Assembly: GCA_050251815.1 (NCBI GenBank) | Contig: JBFWMB010000006.1 | Span: forward strand, 33,090 to 97,089 | DNA from: GWE2-40-63 sp050251815 | GTDB taxonomy: Bacteria; Bacteroidota; Bacteroidia; Bacteroidales; SZUA-534 | DNA length: 64,000 bases | Direction: 5' to 3' | In this document: one piece after another, positions 17,556 through 26,904 of the stretch | Numbering within the stretch: the stretch's first letter is position 1 | Layout: every line of letters begins with the position of its first letter | The notes under the pieces: generated by a model | Told to the model about the DNA's origin: nothing | The model's input: the letters and a program-made list of their open reading frames with translations, nothing else | Databases searched by the model: none | Made by a program: the position numbers and the translations under genes

Positions 17556-17778
17556 AATAAAGTTAATTTTATTAATTACACCGCCCGCCTTTCGACAGAC
17601 ACTTAACACATCCTAAAGTTTATAATTCTATTTTTTTTTTAAACTGGTGTGTTCATCTATTTAAAGCATTATTTATTCAAGAACTTTGCTCTTTATCAAA
17701 GAGAATACACCACGCAGTGTAGATAATTAACAAAAGGAAAGAAACAAAGTTATAAAACGGTAGTAGTTTGATCAATAA

Positions 17779-20490
17779 TTACTTTTTTAAATAGTTTCTG
17801 TCGAAGAATTTTTGGTATTTGAGTACGTTTTTATCCGCTAAAAAGGTTTGTAAGTTATCGGCTGAGATAATAAAATCGCGGTAACTGTCATCCTCAAAAT
17901 CATTGAGCACGTCGCCGGCAATTCGAACCGATTCATAATAATTGTTGGCCATATTCCGATTTTTAAACGACTTAACAACTACCAGCGAATAATCGGCCGA
18001 GAGCAATTGGTTTTCCACTTCAAAATTCAGGAAGTCGTAGTAATCGATATTAAAATTTTGCATACGAAACTGTACCAAATTAGCGCTCACTTTTTGGTTG
18101 GCCACTACCACTATATAGTAATGCGTTTGGCTAAGATCTACTTTATAAATGGCCAAATCGGCAGAGTCGATAGCTGAAACTTCGGCTAATTCACTTCCAA
18201 ATACCGGTTCTTCTTCTTCAAGAATCACTTCGCGCGGTTTGCGTTCCAAAGCAGCCAGCACTTCGTTTGCATAAACAACTTCTTCTTTGCCCGCAAAACG
18301 GGTTACAAACGAGGTTAACAGATTTTTTAAGGCCAGTGTATCGCCGGTATGGCCAACACACAAATGGCTAAGTAAAGCAAACTTGGGTAACAGGGTGCTT
18401 TCAGAAAATGCGGAATCGACATATTGGTAATTGTAATGCACCTCGTCGCAATTGTTATTGATGAAATACTTGTAAGTGGCCTGATACATGAATTTAACCT
18501 GATTGTCGATTTTTTCAAGCTCTTTAAAATATTCGGGATTACCCAATACTTTGGCATATTCACTGTTCGGAAATTCATTAATCACCCGGTTTTTATAAGT
18601 CTCGGCCTGATTGTAGTTTTTGGTTAAAAAATACAGCTTATACAAATTGTAATAACTTATCAGCTTATTCTCGGTGTCGGGATACTTTTTTAATAAATTC
18701 AAATAGCCGTCAATACTTAGTCCAAAATCGTAGAACTTGTCTTTGTAGAGGGTTGCCATATTAAAATAGGCTTGCTCAATTTTGGCGTTCGAAGCCTGAA
18801 TGGCAGAATCGGTTAACGGCAAATCAACCAGATAATAATCGCGGGTTTTATTGCTCAGTTTGCTTTTGGCATTTTCAGTTTCGGCCGTTTCGTTTGCTAA
18901 AGCAGGTCCGAAATCACCAGTCGCTTTGTTTTTTCGCCGCCAGTTGTCTTCCAGTTTACGTTCGCCCCAACGGGTTCTAAACTCTTGCTGCCCCATGCTT
19001 AACATGGCCGGATTATAAAAATACCAGGCACCGCCTCCTTCGTTTCGCATGGTGTTTCCCTGCTGCTGCAAAAAAGCCATCTCTTGCTGCTGTTGAACTT
19101 TAGCGGCTTTCTCTTCCATTTCCTTATCAATAATTTGAGCAATTAATTGATCGATAATTGCGTTTCGTTTGGCATCGGGCAAAGCTGCAATACGTTGTAA
19201 ACTATCCTGTTCTTCAATCACCAGCAAATTAGTAACCAGTGCATTCAGGTTTTGATTTTTGGTTTTTAACTCGGAATAGTCGGGATAATCGGACGATAGT
19301 ATAGCCACTGCGCTGTCATAATAAGCCTGGGCTTTACGATATTCGGGCTGTTCAAAAAACAAGTCGGCAGCGGCCAGATACGAAACCGATTTTTGATTGG
19401 TATTAACCGTGCTAACCTGCGCCGATTTAAGGAAAAAATCGATGGCGTCGTAGGTGCGCGACTCGTTCAACGCTATTTTACCCAGAGCATAATAAATCTG
19501 ATCGCGGAAATCGATGTTTTTTTCGTCGCGTAACATTTTGTTTAACTCTTTTTGAAGTGGTCCGCTATCGGCTGCTGAGGCGTTAAAAATACTGGCCCGA
19601 TTAATACGTGCATTAAACGTCATTTCGTAATTGGGATTCTGGTCAATCACCTTACCAAAGGCTTCAAAAGCTTTGTTTTTTTCATCGTTATACTGATACA
19701 ACTGAGCCAGAATATAAGTATAGCGGGCTTTCTTTTTTTTATCCGACGTATAACCGATTCCCTGAATAAGAAAGGGAATGGCCGATTCGTATTGTTTCTG
19801 TTTCATACGAATGTCGGCATTGGTTAAGGCCACATCACCCAAAAGCGATTCTGGAACCTGATCTTTCTCACTTTCGAATTTACTAATAAACTCCAAAGCC
19901 TGATCGAATTTTTCCATTTCAACATAGGTTCGCGACAGCCAAAGGTAAGCATCATACTTAATGGGTTTGTTACTGTATTCGCGAATAATGTAATTAAAGG
20001 TTTCGATGGCGGCATAAAAATCGTGCTTGTAAAAATGGGCTTTCCCAATTAACAAATATGAGTCGTCAATCCATTTTACAAATTCATTCTGATTGTAAAA
20101 ATCCTTATCTTTTTGGCTTTGTCTTTTTGAATCTTTTCGCTTGGGCTTAACCCGAATGGAATGTTTGCGAATGCATTTTGAACCTTTTTCGATGGCCCGG
20201 TTCATCTCTCCAAATGAACCACGGGTAACTTCGCTGTTACTGTATTTAAAAATGGGTAAAATCAGAGAGTAATTATCTTTATACGATTCATCAATTTTTT
20301 TAACCCCGGTTTTAAAGGCATCATTACCATTGTAGTAAACATTGTAGTACGAAGTTAGGTTGTGAAAAGAGCGGGTTACTACCGTATTCTTTTTTGTAGA
20401 ACAGGCCTGCAAAATCAACAGGCTCATCATCAAAAAAAATATGCGCTTATGTTTGATGTAGATTTGTAGCAAAGTGAATGTGTTTTTCAA
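17779..20490 (-). CDS. porW: SprE/PorW-family TPR lipoprotein of the type IX secretion system
   Basis: About 903 residues if the TTG at 20490 is the start, giving MKNTFTLLQIYIKHKRIFFL and a lipobox (LLILQAC). The first ATG near the lipobox (20430) leaves no charged N-region, and the upstream ATG at 20604 adds an unlikely 38 residues. The mature protein starts 'STKKNTVVTRSFHNLTSYYN', then many TPR repeats (about 90-450), a glutamine-rich stretch, and more TPRs (about 560-760). In Flavobacterium (SprE) and Porphyromonas (PorW) this lipoprotein is needed for type IX secretion and gliding. It lies directly upstream of porX on the same strand with a 223-base gap, so a shared transcript is possible. 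Confidence 0.9.
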   Translation of the reverse strand: MKNTFTLLQIYIKHKRIFFLMMSLLILQACSTKKNTVVTRSFHNLTSYYNVYYNGNDAFKTGVKKIDESYKDNYSLILPIFKYSNSEVTRGSFGEMNRAIEKGSKCIRKHSIRVKPKRKDSKRQSQKDKDFYNQNEFVKWIDDSYLLIGKAHFYKHDFYAAIETFNYIIREYSNKPIKYDAYLWLSRTYVEMEKFDQALEFISKFESEKDQVPESLLGDVALTNADIRMKQKQYESAIPFLIQGIGYTSDKKKKARYTYILAQLYQYNDEKNKAFEAFGKVIDQNPNYEMTFNARINRASIFNASAADSGPLQKELNKMLRDEKNIDFRDQIYYALGKIALNESRTYDAIDFFLKSAQVSTVNTNQKSVSYLAAADLFFEQPEYRKAQAYYDSAVAILSSDYPDYSELKTKNQNLNALVTNLLVIEEQDSLQRIAALPDAKRNAIIDQLIAQIIDKEMEEKAAKVQQQQEMAFLQQQGNTMRNEGGGAWYFYNPAMLSMGQQEFRTRWGERKLEDNWRRKNKATGDFGPALANETAETENAKSKLSNKTRDYYLVDLPLTDSAIQASNAKIEQAYFNMATLYKDKFYDFGLSIDGYLNLLKKYPDTENKLISYYNLYKLYFLTKNYNQAETYKNRVINEFPNSEYAKVLGNPEYFKELEKIDNQVKFMYQATYKYFINNNCDEVHYNYQYVDSAFSESTLLPKFALLSHLCVGHTGDTLALKNLLTSFVTRFAGKEEVVYANEVLAALERKPREVILEEEEPVFGSELAEVSAIDSADLAIYKVDLSQTHYYIVVVANQKVSANLVQFRMQNFNIDYYDFLNFEVENQLLSADYSLVVVKSFKNRNMANNYYESVRIAGDVLNDFEDDSYRDFIISADNLQTFLADKNVLKYQKFFDRNYLKK

Positions 20491-20678
20491 TGAATAAACT
20501 TCAATTGGGCAAAAATATTTTATTTTTTGTAATCTTTTTAATGAAACCGGAATAATCTGGCTTATTGTAATTGATGCCGGATAACTATGGTCAGAAAAAA
20601 ACACCCAAAGCCGTTTATTATTTTATGGTTCTTGAATAAAGTTGCGTTCGATACAGATTCACTCCGTTCAGGGTTCGA

Positions 20679-21923
20679 TCAATAATCACGCAAACCCGGC
20701 TCAATCCACTCATGTTTCCACAGCTCAAATAAATCAGGATCGTTAGGAATTTGTTCCGGTTCGTTTGATAGGAGTTCTTGAGCTGCACTATTAATAAATT
20801 CGCTGTTAAACTTAATTTTAGTAAGCCTTTCGGAACCAAAAGCATATTTTTTGTGATTTAATGATAATAACTGAGCATTTTTCGACAGGTTATTCTCATC
20901 GGTTAAGCGTGCTATTTGGTATTCAATTCCATCGGAGTGTTGCTTGCGGATATATCCCCGTTGCGAAAGAGTTGGTTGTTCAGGAAAAAGTGTTTTACTA
21001 ATTTGCCTGCGAAATCCGGCTGCCTGGAACCGGTTTTTAAAAAAGAACGAACAGTAATTTACGCCTATCGGCAACTGTTGCATTTTTGCATAATGCCTAA
21101 TTTCCAAAGCGGCCAATTCCGATTCGAGCACAAGCGGTTTTTCAGCAGGAATATAGGTATAGGGGCGCTTCTTTAACCGTTCAACATTGTATGGCGTTAA
21201 ACGCAGTTGGTGTAGGTTTAAATTGCTAACTCCGGCATCAATCATCAGGGGTAGCAGCTCAATCAACCGTTCTTTTTCTTCAGGTACTGCCGGAATTTCT
21301 ATGGTAAGGTTTTTAATCAGCCCTTTGGCCATTTTAATCTTGTCGAGACTGTAATTTATTGCACCAATATCGAAGCGCACCTCGTTTAAGTTCTGAGAAG
21401 CCAGCTTTTGAAATACATCGGGCGAAGCCAAAATACCATTGGTATACATCCATGTATAAATATCGTCGGGAGCAAATTTCCGAACCGCTTCTAAATAATC
21501 ATAAACCCGTTGCGGATATAACAAAGGTTCTCCTCCGCTAAAACTTACTCCTTTAAATCCAAAATGCTTTACATATTCGGCATACGATTCGGGTGTAGGA
21601 AAAGTCAAACCTTGCGAACTTGGTAATTCATCGGTATTCTGCGATGTAGGACAATAAAAGCATTTTGCATTACATTTGCCGGTAATAAATAAACAACTCC
21701 ACAAACCCGCACCACAAATTCGGCAACCCTCAGATATTTGCATATAATAAGGCTTGGTTCCTTTAAAAAGCGTGGTATGCCCGGGAGGGTTCAGCAGCTC
21801 ATTGCGTTTTTCCTGAAAATCGTGTGCAGCATACGGATTTAACCAGTTTAACTCAGGATAAGCGGCATAATCTTTCTTGTTTTTGGTAAGTAAGAGGTTC
21901 AGATAACTGTAAAAGGCATCCAT
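20679..21923 (-). CDS. Radical SAM protein with extra N-terminal cysteines
   Basis: 414 residues. The S-adenosylmethionine [4Fe-4S] motif is Cys84, Cys88, Cys91 (CNAKCFYC), followed by FSGGEPLL for SAM binding. Three more cysteines sit immediately before it (Cys67, Cys70, Cys77, in CRICGAGLWSC), which could hold another metal site. The C-terminal 150 residues show 'SQRGYIRKQHSDGIEYQIA' and are not recognised. The fold suggests a generator of a substrate or protein radical, or a modification enzyme; no partner is visible. Downstream and convergent-free, it is followed on the left by sprE/porW. Confidence 0.85.
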   Translation of the reverse strand: MDAFYSYLNLLLTKNKKDYAAYPELNWLNPYAAHDFQEKRNELLNPPGHTTLFKGTKPYYMQISEGCRICGAGLWSCLFITGKCNAKCFYCPTSQNTDELPSSQGLTFPTPESYAEYVKHFGFKGVSFSGGEPLLYPQRVYDYLEAVRKFAPDDIYTWMYTNGILASPDVFQKLASQNLNEVRFDIGAINYSLDKIKMAKGLIKNLTIEIPAVPEEKERLIELLPLMIDAGVSNLNLHQLRLTPYNVERLKKRPYTYIPAEKPLVLESELAALEIRHYAKMQQLPIGVNYCSFFFKNRFQAAGFRRQISKTLFPEQPTLSQRGYIRKQHSDGIEYQIARLTDENNLSKNAQLLSLNHKKYAFGSERLTKIKFNSEFINSAAQELLSNEPEQIPNDPDLFELWKHEWIEPGLRDY

Positions 21924-22322
21924 AAAATAAATTTATTGATAATTACATGAAGTACTTGCGGACCCGCAGCATTTTTTGATTAGAAATTATTGTTACAAGA
22001 AATGTAAACTTTCACACGGATAAGAAGAAGAAAATACCGTGTAAGTGTTCTGAAAGAAAAGAATAGCGAGCTTACAGCTCCGAAAAGATGTATAAAAACA
22101 TCAGTAAACCATCGTTTTGCTGATGCCCTTTAAGAATACCGATACGCTTTTGAATCTGATTCATGCTGAGGGTAAAAGTACTACTAATTGATGGATGTTG
22201 GTAGCATAAAACTATAGGTTTTTTTTAAATATAGCACCAAATGATTTAATGCAGACGTTATTGAATAAAACAATTTGTTGAAGAGCAACTTGCGGCCTTT
22301 GAAGGCCAGAATATTTTTAGTT
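21924..22322. other. 399-base gap with hairpins and a 30-codon frame
   Basis: No gene can be supported. Features seen: a dyad ACACGG (22014-22019)/CCGTGT (22037-22042); a perfect stem GAGCT-TAC-AGCTC near 22068-22080; and the palindrome GGCCTT-TG-AAGGCC at 22294-22307, close to the stop of the glycosyltransferase gene at 22323 and possibly part of its terminator, though no T-run follows on the minus strand. A minus-strand frame of 30 codons (22072-22164, MNQIQKRIGILKG...) has no clear ribosome site or relatives I know. It could be a gene remnant. Confidence 0.5.
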
Positions 22323-23456
22323 TTACGATTGCAATACCTGCTTTAGTTCGCTAGCTATAGCCTGCCACGAATACCGATCAAAAAAACTATCGGGTGTATT
22401 TTCATCTTCTGACAATGCTTCGGCAATTTTTTCGGTAAAACTGTCCCAATCGTTATCGGCTACAACTTTAAGTTTCTTTCCACAAAGGCGTGCATCAATT
22501 CCATGAGCTCCGGTAATGGTCGACACTACCGTTTTATTAAAGCCAAGAGCTTCTACCACCCGGGTACGAATTCCTCCGGCACTTAATACCGGATTAATAA
22601 CCACATCGGCACTGCCGGTATATTCATCAATATCGGGGACAAAACCAGCATAAATAAGGTGTTTATCGGAATATTCCCTTAACTGATCTTTGTAATCAGC
22701 CGATATGCCACCTCCACAAACAAGAACTTTATAGGGTGTACTGATTCTTTTTTGCATACGAGGCAACAATTCATTGATTATAATCTCCAGCGCTTCGATA
22801 TTTGGCAAATACTTTAGTGCACCAAAAAACATAATAACCTTCTCCTCGGGTTTAATCCCTACCGAAGCTTTGGTTTGTCTGATACTTTCGGCAGGACGTT
22901 CCAAAACCCGGGTTTGAGGAATTCCATAAGCTGAAATGTGACATTTATCGTCAGGTAGTTTAAATTTCTCGATGGCCAACCTCCGATCTTCTTCCGAAAC
23001 AAAAAAAATGGCTTTGGCTTTACTATAGGTAAACGATTCCCAGAAGTACAATAAGGGATACCACCATTTACCTAATGAGCGATAACGAAGGTATTCAATA
23101 TTGTGGGCATGTATAAAAAAAGGAATTCCGGTTTTTCTTGAAGCCAAGTAAACAATGGGTCCCATAAAGGGTTTTTCGAGCAAAACAGCAATCGGTTTTA
23201 TTTCATTAATCTTATTTACGATATATGTAAAGTTGCCAAATGATAAATATTTACGTACCCGATGTTCAATTTTTGGAAGCAGTTCAAACGAGTGTCCGGC
23301 AGTTATCGATTTGGTATCGGTAATACAAACCAACGAAGTAATTTTCCCCAATGCATCAAGCATTCCATACGTATGTTTTTGGCCGCCATCTACCGGGGGC
23401 AATAAGGGAGAAGGAACTATCGATAAAACAACCGGCTCTTTTGGTGCTGTTTCCAT
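22323..23456 (-). CDS. Glycosyltransferase, GT-B fold (family 4-like)
   Basis: 377 residues. The N-terminal Rossmann-like half starts 'VVLSIVPSPLLPPVDGGQKH'; the C-terminal donor-binding half carries 'VLVCGGG' and 'VVINPVLSAGGIRTRVVEAL', where the Gly-rich loop and Glu of the GT4 signature fall. Probably transfers a sugar from a nucleotide donor during lipopolysaccharide, capsule or glycoprotein synthesis in the cytoplasm. It is followed upstream by a second GT4-like gene (82 bases away), so the two likely work on the same glycan. The acceptor is unknown. Confidence 0.85.
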   Translation of the reverse strand: METAPKEPVVLSIVPSPLLPPVDGGQKHTYGMLDALGKITSLVCITDTKSITAGHSFELLPKIEHRVRKYLSFGNFTYIVNKINEIKPIAVLLEKPFMGPIVYLASRKTGIPFFIHAHNIEYLRYRSLGKWWYPLLYFWESFTYSKAKAIFFVSEEDRRLAIEKFKLPDDKCHISAYGIPQTRVLERPAESIRQTKASVGIKPEEKVIMFFGALKYLPNIEALEIIINELLPRMQKRISTPYKVLVCGGGISADYKDQLREYSDKHLIYAGFVPDIDEYTGSADVVINPVLSAGGIRTRVVEALGFNKTVVSTITGAHGIDARLCGKKLKVVADNDWDSFTEKIAEALSEDENTPDSFFDRYSWQAIASELKQVLQS

Positions 23457-23538
23457 ATTTCGGGTTTAGTGAAAATAAAGCTTAAAAGTAAACATAAATC
23501 ATCTGCTGTCGAGCTTTTTTGCAAGAAAAACTGCCTGC

Positions 23539-24615
23539 TTAGAGGTCTTTTATAATGTCGGCCAATTTTTTTGCGATACCACTGCGTGAGAAATCATTAA
23601 ATCGCTCTTCGCGCGTACGATCTTGATTCTCATTTATCAGGTTTTCTGCATCGCTACCTTTGGGCGAAACCAGAATTATCGGCCGCATCGACCCCAGATA
23701 TTCAAACAATTTTCCAGGCAAAAAATCGCGATGGTTTATAAGCAATAATTTTTCGGAGGCACACATATACGCTATAGCCTGTTCGTGAGGAACATAAGGA
23801 ATAACTTCAGTTCCTTCGGGCAGCCAAACACCCTCTTCAACCGGTCCAATCTGACGAAAAGTATAACCTTTTTCAAGGTAAGATTTAATTAGCGGTATTG
23901 CGCTTTTATAAAAGGTGAAAAATGAACCTACATGACTTATCACTTTGGATTCGATGCTGGGAGTAGTGTTGGGGAAAATCTTTTCGTAAAAACCCATGGG
24001 GATGATGTGGATGGGTTTTTTTGTTTTTTGCTGAAAGCGGTTTTTGGCTGTCTGACAATGAACTAATACCGCGTCAGCATTTTTTAATATTGATTTTTCG
24101 AGCCATTTATCTATCCATTGGGCTGGCCAAAGCCGGTGAAACTGATCAAGGTAAAGTGCGTCAGTCCAATAATCATGAAAATCAGCAATCCATTTAAATT
24201 GTTTTCGGAATTTTTTACCAATAAAATGGGTTGAATGTGGTGGCCCTGCGGTTATAATTACATCGAATTCATTTAAATGCTTTTTTATAAAAGTTTCGGC
24301 ATGCTTATTCCAATTCAGGCGAGGATCAGGTAAAAAGAAATTACCCCGGACAAAACGGGTAATAAAATTGCTTCCAACTTTTTTCATGGTTCCTGAAACC
24401 AGGTTTTTATACCCAACTTTTACAACCCTAATTTTTGGATCGACCCGTTGCAAAAGACTTGCATCGGTATAAGGAAAACCGGGGTTTTCAGGTGTAAGTA
24501 CCGTAACCTGGAAATCATTATTTGCCAACCAGGTAGAAAAATCGACCCAACGCTGCACACAAGGCCCGCCGGTTGGTGGCCAATAATGATTTACAATTAA
24601 TACGCGCTGTGACAT
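23539..24615 (-). CDS. Glycosyltransferase, GT-B fold (family 4-like)
   Basis: 358 residues. N-terminus MSQRVLIVNHYWPPTGGPCV is typical of GT4 enzymes that use activated sugars, with the Pro-Pro-Gly-Gly acceptor loop. 'FDVIITAGPPHSTHFIGKKF' and 'WIADFHDYWTDALY' follow in the first half, and 'GKLFEYLGSMRPIILVSPKG' contains the donor-binding Glu. It is upstream of the other glycosyltransferase in the same direction and has its own upstream terminator, so the two form a small glycan unit. Exact sugar and acceptor cannot be deduced. Confidence 0.85.
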   Translation of the reverse strand: MSQRVLIVNHYWPPTGGPCVQRWVDFSTWLANNDFQVTVLTPENPGFPYTDASLLQRVDPKIRVVKVGYKNLVSGTMKKVGSNFITRFVRGNFFLPDPRLNWNKHAETFIKKHLNEFDVIITAGPPHSTHFIGKKFRKQFKWIADFHDYWTDALYLDQFHRLWPAQWIDKWLEKSILKNADAVLVHCQTAKNRFQQKTKKPIHIIPMGFYEKIFPNTTPSIESKVISHVGSFFTFYKSAIPLIKSYLEKGYTFRQIGPVEEGVWLPEGTEVIPYVPHEQAIAYMCASEKLLLINHRDFLPGKLFEYLGSMRPIILVSPKGSDAENLINENQDRTREERFNDFSRSGIAKKLADIIKDL

Positions 24616-24657
24616 GGTATGGAATAAGTTAATTAAAGTGATTTAATCACCAGCAAT

Positions 24658-24699
24658 AAAAAACCCGAAACTTCAAAAATACAAAATTCCGGGTTTTTT
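24658..24699 (-). terminator. Terminator of the S41 protease gene
   Basis: AAAAAACCCGAA (24658-24669) and TTCCGGGTTTTTT (24687-24699) pair with one bulged C. On the minus strand the arm ends in TTTTTT just after the protease stop at 24719. It is A/T-flanked on both sides and may work in both directions. Confidence 0.8.
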
Positions 24700-24718
24700 G
24701 GCGTTGCCTTATTGTGGA

Positions 24719-26383
24719 TTACTTAGCTGCTGGTTGCAAAATGTTTTTATACGCTTCGTTGTTACCAAGAATCTCAAGTGCTTTTTCAATCAGCGGATCG
24801 TTTGAGATATTTGCCTGTGCCCGGCCTGTTTGATAATAGTAGCGGCTTACAATTTCTTCGCGTAACAAATCGCTGATTTCGGTTTTAAACAGCTCCAAAT
24901 CCTTGTTTTTATCGTGAGCCAGCTTTTTGCGCAATAAATCAAGCTCGTCGGCAACCATGGTGTGGTATTTTTCCCGTTTAACAACTTCTTCGAGCTTTGA
25001 TATCATTTGCTCGCTCTCTAAGGTGTAATCGAAATCCTTGTCAGCTAAAAACGCTTTAAAATCATTGTATATCGATTCGTCAATTGTAAATTCATGAACG
25101 GGAGGTATCGTTTCATGTGATTGCTGGTATTGTGTTGCAAAATCAAATATTAGACTTTTGGTGTACAAGCTGATAGATATTTTGCTGAGCATTTGAGGTT
25201 GTACATTTACATCGGGCGTTATGCCTCCCCCATCGTATACTTTGCGACCTCCTTTGGTTGTGAATTCGCTTATCAGCGAATCAGGCACACGGCCAACGCT
25301 TCCATCTTCGTTCCGGTGCGAATAATCGAGCGCCTGAATGCATCGTCCGCTGGGTATATAATATTTAGCCGTGGTAATTTTTAATTTGGAATTGTAACTC
25401 AGGTCGCGGGTTGTTTGTACCAAACCTTTCCCAAAGGTACGAGTTCCCAAAACCACACCACGGTCTAAATCCTGAATGGCACCGGAAACAATTTCGGATG
25501 CTGAAGCTGAACCGCTGTTTACCAACACGGCCAATGGTATTTCGGTGTCGTATGCATCATTGGTAGCCTGATAAGCCCTATTCCACTGGGTAACTTTTCC
25601 TTTGGTACTTACAATTTCCTGTCCTTTGGGAATAAAAAGATTTGAAACCGCAACGGCTTCCATAAGCAAACCTCCCGGATTTCCACGCAAATCGAAAACC
25701 AGACCTTTAAGCGACTGATTTTTTTTCAATTCTTTAAAAGCCTCTTTAACATCCATACTGCAGTCTTCAGTAAAATTTGCCAGACGAATGTATCCGATGG
25801 AATCATTAAGCATGCCACTATAAGGAACGCTGTTTATCTTAATTTTTTCCCGTACTACAACCTTGTCAAGTATTTTTTCAACTCCCGGACGTAGAATTCC
25901 CAGTTTTATTTCGGTTTTTGGTTCTCCTTTTAACAGCTCGCTAATTTCTTCTGAATTACGCCCTTTCGCTGATTTACCATCAATTTCAACAATTTTATCG
26001 CCGGCTTTAATACCCGCTTTAAAAGCAGGAAACCCCTCGTAAGGTTCAGTAATAATCACATAATCGTCGGCATTGCGAATTAAAGCACCAATTCCCCCGT
26101 ATTGACCGGTTGTCATAAAGCGGTAATCTTCCATTTGTGATTCAGGTATGTAAACCGTGTAGGGATCGAGCGACTCCAACATTTTATCGATACTGGTTTT
26201 TACCAATTCAGCCGGATCGGTTTCATCAACATAATATAGATTTAACTCTCGGAAAAGCGTGTGATAAATATCCAGACTTTTTGCTATCTGAAAGTTCTCA
26301 TCGTCGAAGGAGATAAAGCCAAGGGTAATAACAGTAATGGTTACTACAAATCCAATTTTCCATTTTTTACTGATGCCTCTCAT
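24719..26383 (-). CDS. S41-family C-terminal processing peptidase
   Basis: 554 residues. An N-terminal hydrophobic segment (about 9-26) exports or anchors the protein in the periplasm. A PDZ domain (about 85-165, 'GGIGALIRNADDYVIITEPY') is followed by the catalytic domain. The Ser/Lys dyad is visible as NSGSASASEI (Ser near 293) and RTFGKGLVQ (Lys near 318). It cleaves C-terminal ends of substrate proteins; the partner is not evident. The gene ends a leftward run DUF4271-hemD-rnpA-S41, with rnpA 69 bases upstream. yidD, often found next to rnpA, is not between them. Confidence 0.94.
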   Translation of the reverse strand: MRGISKKWKIGFVVTITVITLGFISFDDENFQIAKSLDIYHTLFRELNLYYVDETDPAELVKTSIDKMLESLDPYTVYIPESQMEDYRFMTTGQYGGIGALIRNADDYVIITEPYEGFPAFKAGIKAGDKIVEIDGKSAKGRNSEEISELLKGEPKTEIKLGILRPGVEKILDKVVVREKIKINSVPYSGMLNDSIGYIRLANFTEDCSMDVKEAFKELKKNQSLKGLVFDLRGNPGGLLMEAVAVSNLFIPKGQEIVSTKGKVTQWNRAYQATNDAYDTEIPLAVLVNSGSASASEIVSGAIQDLDRGVVLGTRTFGKGLVQTTRDLSYNSKLKITTAKYYIPSGRCIQALDYSHRNEDGSVGRVPDSLISEFTTKGGRKVYDGGGITPDVNVQPQMLSKISISLYTKSLIFDFATQYQQSHETIPPVHEFTIDESIYNDFKAFLADKDFDYTLESEQMISKLEEVVKREKYHTMVADELDLLRKKLAHDKNKDLELFKTEISDLLREEIVSRYYYQTGRAQANISNDPLIEKALEILGNNEAYKNILQPAAK

Positions 26384-26452
26384 ATCAATCGTGTTTTCGA
26401 ATAATTCAACGGAATAAAATATGTTAACCTCAGGTAAAAATACCCAATAAGG

Positions 26453-26872
26453 TTAAAGAAAATAATTTGTTTTTACTTTTTCACTCAAACGAAACAAAAG
26501 TTGTTTTATTTTTTGTTCAAACTCGGTAAAAGGAACAATTTCGCTGGAAAGATAAATAAGCATAAAAGAAAGCTCTACATTTTTACCATCAATCGCCTGA
26601 TAAAGTTCCACCTGATTGATTCGGTAGCACTCGCGCATACGCCGTTTAATAAAATTACGGGTAACTGCTGAACGATGATTTCGTTTTGAAACAGATACTC
26701 CTGCTTTTATCGTTGATGTTCCTGATGATGGAACAATCATCCATACCAGTTTAAAGGGATAATTCTTTAGATTTTGGTTTGTGTCAAAAAGCGCCTGAAT
26801 AGTGGAGCGGCTTTTTAGTCGTTCCTTTTTTTTAAAGGTGAGTTTTTTATGCTGATTATCAGGCCTCATCAT
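26453..26872 (-). CDS. rnpA: Ribonuclease P protein component
   Basis: About 139 residues from ATG 26872 (26869 also possible). The 26896 start would place the N-terminus inside a perfect hairpin, so I reject it. RnpA is the protein cofactor of the tRNA 5'-processing ribozyme. The RNA-binding signature 'KRNHRSAVTRNFIKRRMREC' spans about residues 67-86 and is complete. It follows hemD by only about 30 bases; in between lies a terminator-like hairpin whose T-run touches the start codon. Length is slightly above the usual 115-130, as is common in Bacteroidota. Confidence 0.95.
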   Translation of the reverse strand: MMRPDNQHKKLTFKKKERLKSRSTIQALFDTNQNLKNYPFKLVWMIVPSSGTSTIKAGVSVSKRNHRSAVTRNFIKRRMRECYRINQVELYQAIDGKNVELSFMLIYLSSEIVPFTEFEQKIKQLLFRLSEKVKTNYFL

Positions 26873-26874
26873 AT

Positions 26875-26900
26875 AAAAAGACCTGTGCTTGTGCACAGGT
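26875..26900 (-). terminator. Hairpin between hemD and rnpA, ending at the rnpA start codon
   Basis: ACCTGTGC (26881-26888) and GCACAGGT (26893-26900) form a perfect 8-bp stem with a 4-base loop. On the minus strand it is followed by CTTTTT and then the rnpA ATGs at 26872 and 26869. It fits an intrinsic terminator or attenuator after hemD. It also lies where the rnpA ribosome site should be, so it may affect translation. Confidence 0.7.
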
Positions 26901-26904
26901 TCTT

